Positions 52,572 to 62,481 of a DNA stretch of 64,000 bases are shown piece by piece; positions within the stretch are counted from its first letter, which is position 1, and every line of letters starts with the position of its first letter. A program made the position numbers and the translations under genes. Origin of the DNA: Novosphingobium sp. IK01 (GTDB lineage: Bacteria > Pseudomonadota > Alphaproteobacteria > Sphingomonadales > Sphingomonadaceae). The stretch covers positions 186,001 through 250,000 of the forward strand of contig NZ_BTFW01000001.1 in the NCBI RefSeq assembly GCF_033242265.1, read 5' to 3'. The notes below the pieces were generated by a model that had not been told where the DNA came from, ran no database searches, and saw nothing but the letters and a program-made list of their open reading frames with translations.

Positions 52572-53687
52572 TCAGGAAAGTCCGGTGGACGTCCGCCGGC
52601 TCCAGCGGTCGACCGCCATGATCGTGCCGATGCAGATCATGTTGGTCATCATCGAGGACCCGCCATGGCTCAGGAACGGCAGCGGGATGCCCACCACGGG
52701 CGCCAGCCCCATGACCATCATCATGTTGATGCAGGCATAGAAGAAGATCGTCGCGGTCATCCCGGCGGCCAGCAGGCGCGAGAAGCGGTCGGGCGCGCGC
52801 AGGGCGACCTTCAGGCCCCAGCGCAGCACGATGGCGAAGATCGCCAGCACGAAGAGGCCGCCCAGCATGCCCCATTCCTCGGCCATCGTGGCGAACACGA
52901 AGTCGGTGTGGGCCTCGGGCAGGTAGTCGAGATGACTTTGCGAGCCATGGCCAAAGCCCTTGCCCAGAAACCCGCCCGAGCCGATCGCGATCTTGGACTG
53001 GGTGATGTGATAGCCCGAGCCGAGCGGATCGCTTTCCGGGTCCATGAACACCAGCACGCGCTTGCGCTGGTAGTCGTGGAGGGCAAAAAAGAAGGCGAGG
53101 GGCGCCGCAATGGCCCCGGCTGCGCCCGCGCCCAGGAACCAGCGCAAGGGCAGCCCGGCCAGGAACATCACCACCACCGCGCCAAAGCAGATCGCCAGCG
53201 CGGTCCCCAGATCAGGCTGGAGCATCACGAAGGCCGCCGGAAAGCCCACGAGCCCGGCGGCGGGAACGATGGCCCGCCAGTTGCGCGTCTCGCCGATGGG
53301 CAACACGCTGTAAAACCATGAAAGCACCAGAACGATGCCCGGTTTCATCAGTTCGGAGGGCTGGAGCGTCATGAAGCCGAGGTTGAGCCAGCGCTGGCTG
53401 CCCCCGCCGATGCCCCCGATCAGTTCGACCAGCACGAGCAGGACGCACAAGGCGCCATAGAGCGGCAGGGCTGCACGCTTGAACCATTCGCGCGGCACGC
53501 GGGCGAGGACCATGGCCATGACCAGGAACACGCAGAAGCGTGCCACATGCATCAGCGCCCAGGGCTGGAAATGGCCGCCCGCCGCCGAATAGAGCACCGC
53601 GCCGCCAAAGTTGACGAGCAGCAGCAGCGGCAGGAGCACGCCCCAGGGCTGGCGGGCAAGGGCGGCGGGAATATAGGCGCGGCGCAT
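52572..53687 (-). CDS. rodA: Rod-shape protein RodA (peptidoglycan glycosyltransferase)
   Basis: 371 residues with about ten membrane helices, SEDS family. RodA polymerises glycan strands for cell elongation together with PBP2. Conserved blocks include QPSELMKPG near residue 118, MLQPDLGTALAI near 165, HTDFVFATMAEEWG near 260, and the C-terminal GIPLPFLSHGGSSM. It starts 5 bp after mrdA, completing the operon mreB-mreC-mreD-mrdA-rodA. The longer frame to 54170 is antisense-frame noise over mrdA. Confidence 0.96.
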   Translation of the reverse strand: MRRAYIPAALARQPWGVLLPLLLLVNFGGAVLYSAAGGHFQPWALMHVARFCVFLVMAMVLARVPREWFKRAALPLYGALCVLLVLVELIGGIGGGSQRWLNLGFMTLQPSELMKPGIVLVLSWFYSVLPIGETRNWRAIVPAAGLVGFPAAFVMLQPDLGTALAICFGAVVVMFLAGLPLRWFLGAGAAGAIAAPLAFFFALHDYQRKRVLVFMDPESDPLGSGYHITQSKIAIGSGGFLGKGFGHGSQSHLDYLPEAHTDFVFATMAEEWGMLGGLFVLAIFAIVLRWGLKVALRAPDRFSRLLAAGMTATIFFYACINMMMVMGLAPVVGIPLPFLSHGGSSMMTNMICIGTIMAVDRWSRRTSTGLS

Positions 53688-53692
53688 CGCGG

Positions 53693-55810
53693 TCAAAGCC
53701 CCGGATTGGGAATGGAAGGGGCGATCGGGCCGCCGGCGCTGCCCGGCGGACCGGAGGGTACCGGGGGCGTCGTGGGCGAGGGGATCACGCCATTGGCATC
53801 GGGTTCGGGGGCGGGCGGGGCCGCGTCGGTCTGGGGGGCGGCGGGCTCGGGCGTCGGGCGGTTCTCGGCCTCGACAACCTTGCTGGCCTGTTCCTCGTCC
53901 GGCGCGCGCGGGGCGCTGGCGCCGAACTGGGCGGCAAAGCTGTTGTAGCGCGCGGCCATGCGCTGCTGGACGTTGCCGCCCCAGCCCTTTTCGAGTTCTT
54001 CGAGCGCAGCCATGGCCTTGGCCGGATCGAACAGATAGGTCATCACGTCGCGCGCGATCGGATAGGCGGAGGGCGAGCCGCCGCCATGCTCGATGGCCAC
54101 CGCGCAGGCATAGCGCGGGTTGTCGAACGGGGCGAAGCAGATGAAGTGGCCGTGGTCGCGCCGCTTCCATTCCACGTTCTTGCCGTTGCCGTGCTGGAGG
54201 CCGACGACTTGCGCGGTGCCGGTCTTGCCCGCCATCTGGATGCCGGGGATGGGCAGGCGCGCGCGGCCCGCCGTGCCGCGCCCGTTGACCACTTCGTTCA
54301 TGCCGGCATGGATGAGGTCGAGATGCTCCTTGGCAAACCCCATCGAGGGCGCCTTGGGGGGATGACGGTCGAGCAGGAGGCGCGGGGTGAGTTGAAGGCC
54401 CGAGGCGATGCGCGAGACCATCGTGGCCTGCTGCAAGGGGTTCACCAGCATGTAGCCCTGGCCGATGGTGGCGTTCACCGTGTCATAGATCGCCCATTCC
54501 TTGTGATATTTCCGCAGCTTCCACGCCGGATCGGGCACCGTGCCATAGGATTGCCCCGGATAGGGCATCGGGAATTCCTGGCCGAGCCCCAGCCGCCGCG
54601 CCATCGCGGCGATCTTGTCCATGCCGATTTGCTGGGCGAAGTGGTAGAAATAGACGTCGCACGACTGGTAGATGCCCTTGAGCATATCGGTCTGGCCATG
54701 GCCGTGGTGGTTCCAGCAGTGGAACACGCGGTTGCCCACGCGCAGGCCACCGGCGCAATTGACGCTGGCGTGCGGGTCGAGCCCGGCTTCGAGGAACGAG
54801 AGCGCGACAAGCGGCTTTACGGTAGAACCGGGCGGATAAAGACCGCGCAAGACCTTGTTTCTCAAGGGAACGTGATCGTCTTCGGACAGCATCTTCCATT
54901 CGATGCGGCCAATGCCGTCGGAGAAGCTGTTGGGATCGTAGCACGGCATCGAGACCATCGCGAGAATATCGCCGGTCTGGCAGTCCATCACCACGACCGA
55001 GCCGGATTCGAGCCCGATGCGCCGCGCGGCATAGTCTTGAAGCCCGCCCAGAATGGTGAGCTGGACGGGCTTGCCCGGCACGTCCTCGCGCGTGCCAAGA
55101 TCGCGCACGACCCGGCCCGAAGCGGTCGCCTCGACCCGGCGCGCGCCCGGCACCCCGCGCAGGCGCGCCTCGAAGTGCTTTTCAAGACCATCCTTGCCGA
55201 TCTTGAAGCCCGGCGTGATCAGCAGCGGGTTGCGCTCGCGCTCATAATCTTCCGCCGAGGCCGGGCCGACATAGCCGACCAGATGCCCGACCGAAGGCCC
55301 GGTGGGATAATAGCGCGAATAGCCGCGCTGGGGGATGACGCCGGGCATTTCGGGCAGGCGCACGCTGACGGCGGCGAACTTGTCCCAGTCGAGCTTGGCG
55401 GCGACTTCGACCGGCTGGAAACCGCGGGCCTTTTCCAGCTTGTCCTTGATGTCGCCGACCTTGTCTGCCGTCAGCCCGAGCAGCCCGGAGAGCCGGGTCA
55501 GCGTGGCATCGGCATCGACCAGCCGGTCGGGGATCACGTCGACACGGAAATCGGCGCGGTTGGAGGCGAGCGCCGCGCCATTGCGGTCAAGCACCCAGCC
55601 CCGGCGCGGGGGGATCAGCGAGAGGTTGACGCGGTTGCTCTCCGAGGCGGCCTTGTACTTGGCGTTCTCGAAGATCGAGAGATAGGCCAGGCGCGAGGCC
55701 AGCAGCACGCCCACCGTCGCCTGCCCCATGCCCAGCACGAACGTGCGCCGCTCGAAGCGGTCTGCAAGGATGGCCGAAGTGAGCGGGAGCTTCTGCTTCG
55801 TCTTCTTCAT
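53693..55810 (-). CDS. mrdA: Penicillin-binding protein 2
   Basis: 705 residues. One N-terminal membrane anchor (VLGMGQATVGVLLASRLAYL near residue 25-45) is followed by a dimerisation/pedestal region (PPRRGWVLDRNG). The transpeptidase domain has the active Ser in PPGSTVKPL near residue 330, SCD as the second motif and KTGTAQ near 530. The last 80 residues are a Pro/Ala-rich tail not needed for catalysis. PBP2 cross-links side-wall peptidoglycan. The start ATG (MKKTKQKLPL) lies 4 bp after mreD; the longer frame to 55945 overlaps mreD and was rejected. Confidence 0.96.
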   Translation of the reverse strand: MKKTKQKLPLTSAILADRFERRTFVLGMGQATVGVLLASRLAYLSIFENAKYKAASESNRVNLSLIPPRRGWVLDRNGAALASNRADFRVDVIPDRLVDADATLTRLSGLLGLTADKVGDIKDKLEKARGFQPVEVAAKLDWDKFAAVSVRLPEMPGVIPQRGYSRYYPTGPSVGHLVGYVGPASAEDYERERNPLLITPGFKIGKDGLEKHFEARLRGVPGARRVEATASGRVVRDLGTREDVPGKPVQLTILGGLQDYAARRIGLESGSVVVMDCQTGDILAMVSMPCYDPNSFSDGIGRIEWKMLSEDDHVPLRNKVLRGLYPPGSTVKPLVALSFLEAGLDPHASVNCAGGLRVGNRVFHCWNHHGHGQTDMLKGIYQSCDVYFYHFAQQIGMDKIAAMARRLGLGQEFPMPYPGQSYGTVPDPAWKLRKYHKEWAIYDTVNATIGQGYMLVNPLQQATMVSRIASGLQLTPRLLLDRHPPKAPSMGFAKEHLDLIHAGMNEVVNGRGTAGRARLPIPGIQMAGKTGTAQVVGLQHGNGKNVEWKRRDHGHFICFAPFDNPRYACAVAIEHGGGSPSAYPIARDVMTYLFDPAKAMAALEELEKGWGGNVQQRMAARYNSFAAQFGASAPRAPDEEQASKVVEAENRPTPEPAAPQTDAAPPAPEPDANGVIPSPTTPPVPSGPPGSAGGPIAPSIPNPGL

Positions 55811-55814
55811 CACG

Positions 55815-56381
55815 TTACAGTCTCTTGAGCGGCAGCAGGCGCACGCGGTCGATGAGCGCCACGATCCGGGTGACCACCGGATGGAGCAGCACCGTGAGCA
55901 GCACTTGCGGACCCACGGTGAAGGGCAGGGGATAGCCGGTGGCAAGTCCGGCGAGGGCGGCGGTCAGCACGACATAGCCCGAGAGCAGGGCGGCGGCGGC
56001 GAGCCAGTCCTGGGCAAAGCCGCGCCACAGGAATTTCTCGTCGACCACGTCCATTACCAGCATCGTGAGCGACCACAGCACGATCCCCGTGCCGAACGGT
56101 TGCCCGCTGTAGAGATCGTCGAAGGCGCCGAGCGGCAGCCCGGCCCAGACCGGCAGCAGGCTCGGGCGCAGCAGGCGCCATGCCAGCAGCATCATGTAGC
56201 CCAGCGGCGGCAGCACGGGGGCCGAGGCGATGATCGGCGAGAAGGGGATCATCGAGGCCAGCATGATCGAAACCCACGGCAAGCCCTGCGCGAGGACCGG
56301 AGAGGGCCCGCGATTGAGCCTGCGCCGCGCGAGGTCTTCAACCGGCGCGGGCAGGATCGAGAAGGGTTTGGGGAGCGGCAT
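55815..56381 (-). CDS. mreD: Rod-shape protein MreD
   Basis: 188 residues with five to six hydrophobic segments, the small inner-membrane MreD protein of the elongasome. A conserved stretch reads PVWAGLPLGAFDDLYSGQP. It sits between mreC (30 bp upstream) and mrdA (4 bp downstream) in the expected order. The N-terminal 40 residues are longer than in many relatives. Confidence 0.92.
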   Translation of the reverse strand: MPLPKPFSILPAPVEDLARRRLNRGPSPVLAQGLPWVSIMLASMIPFSPIIASAPVLPPLGYMMLLAWRLLRPSLLPVWAGLPLGAFDDLYSGQPFGTGIVLWSLTMLVMDVVDEKFLWRGFAQDWLAAAALLSGYVVLTAALAGLATGYPLPFTVGPQVLLTVLLHPVVTRIVALIDRVRLLPLKRL

Positions 56382-56411
56382 GGGCGGTTCCGGGCCTTTG
56401 TTCCGGGCTTC

Positions 56412-57326
56412 TCAGGGCGCGTTGTCGTCGCCCGAAGGCACGGGTGGGGCGGCCTTCTGCGCGGCTTCGAGGGCGCCTTGCGCGCTGGCTTGCCATGCGG
56501 GCAGCACGACCACGAAATCCGCGTCGGACGGGTCGCTCGCCAGATGGCCGGTGGCGCCGTCGCGATGAGGCTGGGTGGCGACGGCCACGGGAATGCCCGG
56601 CGGATAGAGCCCGCCCGAACCCGAGGTCACGAAGACATCGCCCTTGCGGATCACCGCGACCCCGGTGTTGATCAGGCGAATGTCGATCTGGCCATTGGCG
56701 CCGCCCTGGACGAACGCGGTGAGCCCGTCCGAGGCGCGACGCACGGGCACCACGTTGTCGGGGTCGGTCACCAGCAGCACGCGCGCGGTGTCGGGCCCGG
56801 TCTCGATCACCCGGCCGATCAGCCCCCCGGCGGCGCGCACCGGCTGGCCGTTGCGCACGCCCTGCATGGAGCCTGCCGAGAGCACGGCAAAGCGGCGGGT
56901 GGAGGTGGAGGTCGATCCGATCAGGCGGGCGGCGGCAACCGGGCGGGATGCCGGATCGACGATGCCCAGCAGGGCCTTGAGCCGGGCGTTTTCCTGCGCG
57001 AGGGCGCGCATCGTCACCGCGTCGGCACGGGCGGCCTGAACCTCGCGGGTGAGGGCGGCGTTCTGGCGCCCGGCGTTGAAATAGGCGCCCACGGCGGCAA
57101 ACAGGCCCTGGCTGGCATTGCGCGTCTGGGCCCCGGCCTGGCCGAGCGGGCGCGCGACCTCGCTGGCGGCGGTGCGGGCAAAGGCGAAGGCATCCGGGTT
57201 GAACAGCGACACGCCAAGCACGACGAGGCCGGCCACGACGCCCAGAACGGCGATCACGTAGCCGGTGAATATCCCGTATTGCGCCCTGCGCGAAAAGCCC
57301 GGGCGCCGGTCAGGCGACCGCGCCAT
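56412..57326 (-). CDS. mreC: Rod-shape protein MreC
   Basis: 304 residues. A membrane anchor at about residues 18-40 is followed by a coiled coil at about 70-110 (EVQAARADAVTMRALAQENARLKALLGI) and the periplasmic beta-sandwich domain, with GLIGRVIETGPDTARVLLVTD (key: GRVIE, LLVTD). MreC forms the scaffold linking MreB to PBP2 and RodA. It follows mreB by 113 bp and precedes mreD. The C-terminal 40 residues are Ala/Pro rich. Confidence 0.95.
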   Translation of the reverse strand: MARSPDRRPGFSRRAQYGIFTGYVIAVLGVVAGLVVLGVSLFNPDAFAFARTAASEVARPLGQAGAQTRNASQGLFAAVGAYFNAGRQNAALTREVQAARADAVTMRALAQENARLKALLGIVDPASRPVAAARLIGSTSTSTRRFAVLSAGSMQGVRNGQPVRAAGGLIGRVIETGPDTARVLLVTDPDNVVPVRRASDGLTAFVQGGANGQIDIRLINTGVAVIRKGDVFVTSGSGGLYPPGIPVAVATQPHRDGATGHLASDPSDADFVVVLPAWQASAQGALEAAQKAAPPVPSGDDNAP

Positions 57327-57387
57327 GAAGTTCTACCCCCGAAGTGTGTCTTGTACCATAACGAACCCCAAGCCCGAAATACGATGA

Positions 57388-57409
57388 AGCCCGGCTGAAC
57401 CACCGGGCT
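57388..57409 (-). other. Hairpin between mreB and mreC
   Basis: 7-bp stem AGCCCGG with its complement and an 8-nt loop, 31 bp after the mreB stop. No long T run follows. Such structures often lower downstream expression relative to mreB, but partial termination is only inferred. Confidence 0.4.
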
Positions 57410-57439
57410 CCATGCGCATTCACGAACCGGGAAGAGGGG

Positions 57440-58564
<1,125 letters not shown>

Positions 58565-58671
58565 TCATTAGCGCAAGCGGGGGGCAAAACCCAATATATT
58601 GTGCATTGCGAACACTGGAAAACGCAGGGGCCCGTCTCGAAAAAGGGCGCATTCGTCGCTAGGTTGCCAAA

Positions 58672-60579
58672 ATGACCGCTTCCAGCCCCTCCAGCCCGGC
58701 ATCTTCGGGCGCGCCGCGAGTCATCCGGCGCCTGCCCGACACGCTGATCAACCGCATCGCGGCAGGCGAAGTGGTGGAGCGACCCGCCAGCGCGCTTAAG
58801 GAACTGGTCGAGAACGCGATCGACGCGGGCGCCTCGCAAATCTCGGTTCGTCTGGGCGAGGGCGGGCTCTCGCTGATCGAGGTGACCGACGATGGCTGCG
58901 GCATGCGGCCCGACGAAATCGCCCTCGCGCTCGAACGCCATGCCACCTCCAAGCTCCCCGACGAGGCCATCGAACTGGTCGAGACGCTGGGTTTCCGGGG
59001 CGAGGCGCTGCCCTCGATCGCCTCGGTCGCGCGGGTGACGATCGAAAGCCGCAGCCGGGCAACGGACGAAGCATGGCGGCGCGTGGTCGATCATGGCGCG
59101 CTCGCCAGCGAAGGCCCCGCCGCGCTCCCGCCCGGAACACGGGTGCGGGTCGAGGACCTGTTCGGCAAGATCCCGGCCCGGCGCAAGTTCCTGCGCAGTG
59201 CGCGCTCGGAATGGGCGGCCAGCCTCGATGTCGTGCGGCGCCTTGCCATGGCCCGGCCCGATCTGGGCTTCACCCTCGAACACGACGGGCGCCGCGCGCT
59301 CCATGTCCAGCCGGGGCAGACGCTGGCGGCCCGCGTGGCCCAGCTCGTCGCGCGCGAACTGGCCGACAATGCGGTGACGGTCGATCTCGAACGCGACGCC
59401 TATCACCTGATGGGGGTGGCGGGCCTGCCGACCTACAATCGCGGCGTGGCCGATCACCAGTACCTGTTCGTCAATGGCCGGCCGGTAAAGGACCGCCTGC
59501 TGATGGGGGCGGTGCGCGGCGCCTATGCCGACATGCTCGCGCGCGACCGCCATGCGGTGCTGGCCCTGTTCCTTCAGGTTCCCGCCGAGGAAGTCGACGT
59601 CAACGTCCACCCGGCCAAGACCGAAGTGCGCTTCCGCGACAGTGCGCTCGTGCGCGGGATAATCGTGACCGGCTTGCGGCAGGCGCTGGCGACCGGCGAC
59701 CGGCGCTCGGCCCAGACGCCTGACGCAGGCGCGATGAAGGCCTGGCAGTCGGAACCGATTGCACCTGCTGCTCCTTTTTCTGTGCCTTATTCTGCCCCGG
59801 AGACCATGCAGGGCAGCATTTTTGCCCCCGCGCGCCCGGCAGGCTGGCCGTCATCTTCCGCCCCATGGCAACCGCCGCGCGTGAACGAGGCGGATCGCAA
59901 GGCTTCGGATGCGTGGCGCGGCTATGAAGCCGGGCTCATGGCCCCGCCGGTCGCCCGCGCCGAACCGGCGAGCGAGCCTGCCCCGGAAGCCGCGCAGCAC
60001 CCGCTGGGTGTCGCGCGCGGGCAGGTCGCCAAGACCTACATCGTCGCCGAGGCGAGCGACGGCCTCGTCATCGTCGACCAGCATGCCGCGCATGAGCGCC
60101 TCGTCCTCGAACGCCTGCGCGCGGCGGGCGCGGGGGAGGGGGCAGCCCCGGCACAGGCCCTGCTCCTGCCCGAAGTGGTCGATCTCGACGAACCCTCGTG
60201 CGACCGGCTCGAAGACGCCGCGCCGCGCCTCGCCACCTTCGGCCTCGCGCTCGAACGCTTCGGTCCTGCGGCCATGCTCGTACGCTCGGTGCCCGCCGCG
60301 CTTGCCAAGGGCGATCCACAGGCTCTCGTGCGAGACGTGGCTGACGATCTGGCCAAGCACGGCGACGCACTGCTGCTGGGCGAAAAGCTCGACCTCGTGC
60401 TGGCCACGATGGCATGCCACGGTTCGGTCCGCGCCGGGCGCGTGCTTTCGGTGCCCGAAATGAATGCGCTCTTGCGCGAAATGGAGGCAACCCCGCGCTC
60501 GGGCCAGTGCAACCATGGCCGTCCGACGTGGGTGAAGCTCGCCCATGGCGATATCGAGAAGCTGTTCGGGCGCAAGTGA
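58672..60579 (+). CDS. mutL: DNA mismatch repair protein MutL, endonuclease type
   Basis: 635 residues. The N-terminal GHKL ATPase has ELVENAIDAGA, DDGCGM and GFRGEALPSI. A Pro/Ala-rich linker spans about 350-445. The C-terminal dimerisation domain carries the nuclease motif DQHAAHERLVLE near residue 468 (DQHA-x2-E-x4-E), ACHGSVRAG and CNHGRPTW. The nuclease motif marks a MutL that nicks DNA itself, as in bacteria without MutH. It is divergent from mreB and is followed 26 bp later by a lipoprotein gene. Confidence 0.96.
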   Translation: MTASSPSSPASSGAPRVIRRLPDTLINRIAAGEVVERPASALKELVENAIDAGASQISVRLGEGGLSLIEVTDDGCGMRPDEIALALERHATSKLPDEAIELVETLGFRGEALPSIASVARVTIESRSRATDEAWRRVVDHGALASEGPAALPPGTRVRVEDLFGKIPARRKFLRSARSEWAASLDVVRRLAMARPDLGFTLEHDGRRALHVQPGQTLAARVAQLVARELADNAVTVDLERDAYHLMGVAGLPTYNRGVADHQYLFVNGRPVKDRLLMGAVRGAYADMLARDRHAVLALFLQVPAEEVDVNVHPAKTEVRFRDSALVRGIIVTGLRQALATGDRRSAQTPDAGAMKAWQSEPIAPAAPFSVPYSAPETMQGSIFAPARPAGWPSSSAPWQPPRVNEADRKASDAWRGYEAGLMAPPVARAEPASEPAPEAAQHPLGVARGQVAKTYIVAEASDGLVIVDQHAAHERLVLERLRAAGAGEGAAPAQALLLPEVVDLDEPSCDRLEDAAPRLATFGLALERFGPAAMLVRSVPAALAKGDPQALVRDVADDLAKHGDALLLGEKLDLVLATMACHGSVRAGRVLSVPEMNALLREMEATPRSGQCNHGRPTWVKLAHGDIEKLFGRK

Positions 60580-60605
60580 CGCGCGCGACGAGACGGAGAT
60601 TTTTG

Positions 60606-61130
60606 ATGCGCGTCCTGTTCCTGCCGGTTCTGTCGCTTGGCCTGCTGTCTGCCGCCTGCTCGAAGGCGCCACGACAAAGCGATGAGCAGGCTGTCGCCCA
60701 GGTCGAGGCCGCACAGAACGAACGCGCCCCCGCGCGCGAAGTGGCGCCCGAGCCGATCCTCTATCCCGACATCATGCAAGGCAAGCTGATCGCGGCGGGA
60801 TGCAATTTCGTCGCCGATGGCGGCGGCATGGGCGCGATCCTGATGGCGCAGGCCGACCGCGGGGTGATCAAGCTGGGCGGGCACCTCGTCGCGCTGGCGG
60901 CGGACAAGGGCAGTGCGCGGATGCCGCTGGGAAGCTGGTCGCACTATGTCGGGCGCGACTATGCGCTGACCTTCACGCGGATCGAGGGGGCCAGTGCGAG
61001 TGCCAGTGCCGGCACGCCCTTTGGTGGCAGCGTGCAGGCGCAGACATTTCGCGCGCAAGTGGTGATCAGCGATGCCGATGCCCGCGCGGTCTATGCGGCC
61101 AAGGGCGAGGCACAGTGCAAGTCGTCGTGA
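60606..61130 (+). CDS. Hypothetical lipoprotein
   Basis: 174 residues. A signal peptide ends in the lipobox LLSAAC, so the mature protein would be lipid-anchored at Cys19. The remainder is a small domain of about 125 residues with CNFVADGGGMGAILMAQ near the middle. It is repeated in sphingomonad genomes as far as I can recall but has no assigned function. GGAG lies 8 bases before the ATG, and the gene follows mutL by 26 bp on the same strand. I do not recognise a family name. Confidence 0.75.
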   Translation: MRVLFLPVLSLGLLSAACSKAPRQSDEQAVAQVEAAQNERAPAREVAPEPILYPDIMQGKLIAAGCNFVADGGGMGAILMAQADRGVIKLGGHLVALAADKGSARMPLGSWSHYVGRDYALTFTRIEGASASASAGTPFGGSVQAQTFRAQVVISDADARAVYAAKGEAQCKSS

Positions 61131-61346
61131 TCCGGCAAAAGTACAAAATTTCTGTGAACCGGAGCGCAGGAAGCCAGTAAAACCGGCGGGTTCCCGGCAT
61201 TTTCCCTGAAATGTGGCGCATTTACGCCGAGGTGCTGGCCGCAGGGCCAAGGCTTCTGGTCGTATTCGCGGTGGTCCCGGCGTGGACATCGGGCGCCTTG
61301 TCGCGCCAGTCAGCGCGTGGGGGCATCGTTTTAAGGAATATGCCAG

Positions 61347-61853
61347 ATGGAAAAGGGCCAAATGAACAAGAGCCGGTTTGAAAAGGGCCAGTTTAAAAAG
61401 GGTCGCCACGTCGTTTTGCTTGCCGCGGCCCTGCCGATGCTTCTGGCTGGTTGCGCGACGACCGGTTCGGTCAAGCGGGCCCAGGCTGCGGCCGATCAGG
61501 CCCAGGCCCGCGCTGACGAAGGGCTGGGTGCGGCCCAGCGGGCGCAAGGGTCTGCCGATGCCGCCGCCGGGGCCGCGGCCCAGGCACAGGGCTCGGCCAA
61601 CAATGCCATGACCGCCGCGCAAGGCGCGGGCGCGGCCGCCCAGACCGCCTCGATGGCGGCCCAGTCGGCAGGCGCGCGGGCCGATGCGCTCGAAGGCCGC
61701 CTGCGCCGCCTCGAACGCTGGAAGTGGGCGCGCACCCACCCGAAGAAGGCGGCCAAGCACCGCGCACACCATCATGCGGCGCATCACCCCAAGCCGCAGG
61801 GGCAGCCCCGTCCGATCACCGCCGATCAGACTTCGGCCCAGCAACACCTCTGA
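61347..61853 (+). CDS. Alanine-rich Lpp-like lipoprotein
   Basis: 168 residues. The signal peptide ends in the lipobox LLAGC (Cys about 36). Next comes an 85-residue Ala/Gln-rich heptad region (VKRAQAAADQAQARADEGLG and repeats of AQGSA) that should form a long coiled coil like Lpp/OprI-type lipoproteins. The tail is basic and His-rich (KHRAHHHAAHH). It is probably an envelope structural or spacer lipoprotein (inference). Start: ATG at 61347 with AAGGA, or ATG at 61362 with AAGGG; both leave the signal intact. An intrinsic terminator follows at 61888. Confidence 0.8.
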   Translation: MEKGQMNKSRFEKGQFKKGRHVVLLAAALPMLLAGCATTGSVKRAQAAADQAQARADEGLGAAQRAQGSADAAAGAAAQAQGSANNAMTAAQGAGAAAQTASMAAQSAGARADALEGRLRRLERWKWARTHPKKAAKHRAHHHAAHHPKPQGQPRPITADQTSAQQHL

Positions 61854-61887
61854 AGGCAAGTCTTCTTCGGGAAGGTGGGGAAAGAGG

Positions 61888-61922
61888 AACGGGCGCGCAG
61901 CATGGCTTGCGCGCCCGTTTTT
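61888..61922 (+). terminator. Intrinsic terminator after the Lpp-like gene
   Basis: Ten-base arms ACGGGCGCGC (61889-61898) and complement (61909-61918) with a 10-nt loop, followed by TTTTT on the plus strand, 35 bp after the stop codon. Confidence 0.9.
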
Positions 61923-61961
61923 CGGGTCTTGTGACCAGTTTGTGCGTTCAGCAGGCCGCGA

Positions 61962-62420
61962 TCAGTCGGTCCCGTCGGGATCGCGCGTGGAAACCATCGC
62001 ATTGCTCACCATCGTCAGCACGGCGACATCGTCCTGGTTGTAGACGCGGGTTTCGGCCCTGAAGATGCCCATTTCGGGGCGCGAGCGGCTGCGGCGCTTT
62101 TCGAGAACCTCTGTCTCGACGCGCAGGGTGTCGCCCGGATAGACCGGATGGCGCCAGCGCAATTCGTCGATCCCCGGCGAGCCGAGCCCCTGATGGCCGG
62201 TGCGTTCCTGCTCCTCGACGATCATCGCCATGGTCATCGCGCACGTGTGCCAGCCACTGGCGGCCAGACGCCCGAAATGGGTCTTGGCGGCTTCCTCGTC
62301 CGAAAGGTGGAAGGGTTGCGGGTCGTAGGCGCGGGCAAAGGCGACGACTTCGTCGCGACCGACAAGGCGGCTGCCGAACCGGCTCACCGCGCCCACTTCG
62401 AGGTCTTCGTAAAAGCGCAT
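61962..62420 (-). CDS. MaoC-family (R)-specific enoyl-CoA hydratase-like protein
   Basis: 152 residues, single hot-dog domain. The hydratase active-site pair is visible in YDPQPFH (Asp and His, about residues 34-40), and GWHTCAMTMA and PVYPGDTL are also family features. Members hydrate enoyl-CoA or act on related thioesters; the substrate is unknown. The start was set at the ATG of MRFYEDLEVG, where the family begins; an ATG 36 bp upstream is possible, and neither has a clear ribosome site. It lies 61 bp downstream of ychF on the same strand. Confidence 0.9.
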   Translation of the reverse strand: MRFYEDLEVGAVSRFGSRLVGRDEVVAFARAYDPQPFHLSDEEAAKTHFGRLAASGWHTCAMTMAMIVEEQERTGHQGLGSPGIDELRWRHPVYPGDTLRVETEVLEKRRSRSRPEMGIFRAETRVYNQDDVAVLTMVSNAMVSTRDPDGTD

Positions 62421-62481
62421 GGGGGCAAGGGTGTACCTTGCCCCGTCATTCGTCAACTGCGGATGCTGCGAATTCAGATAT

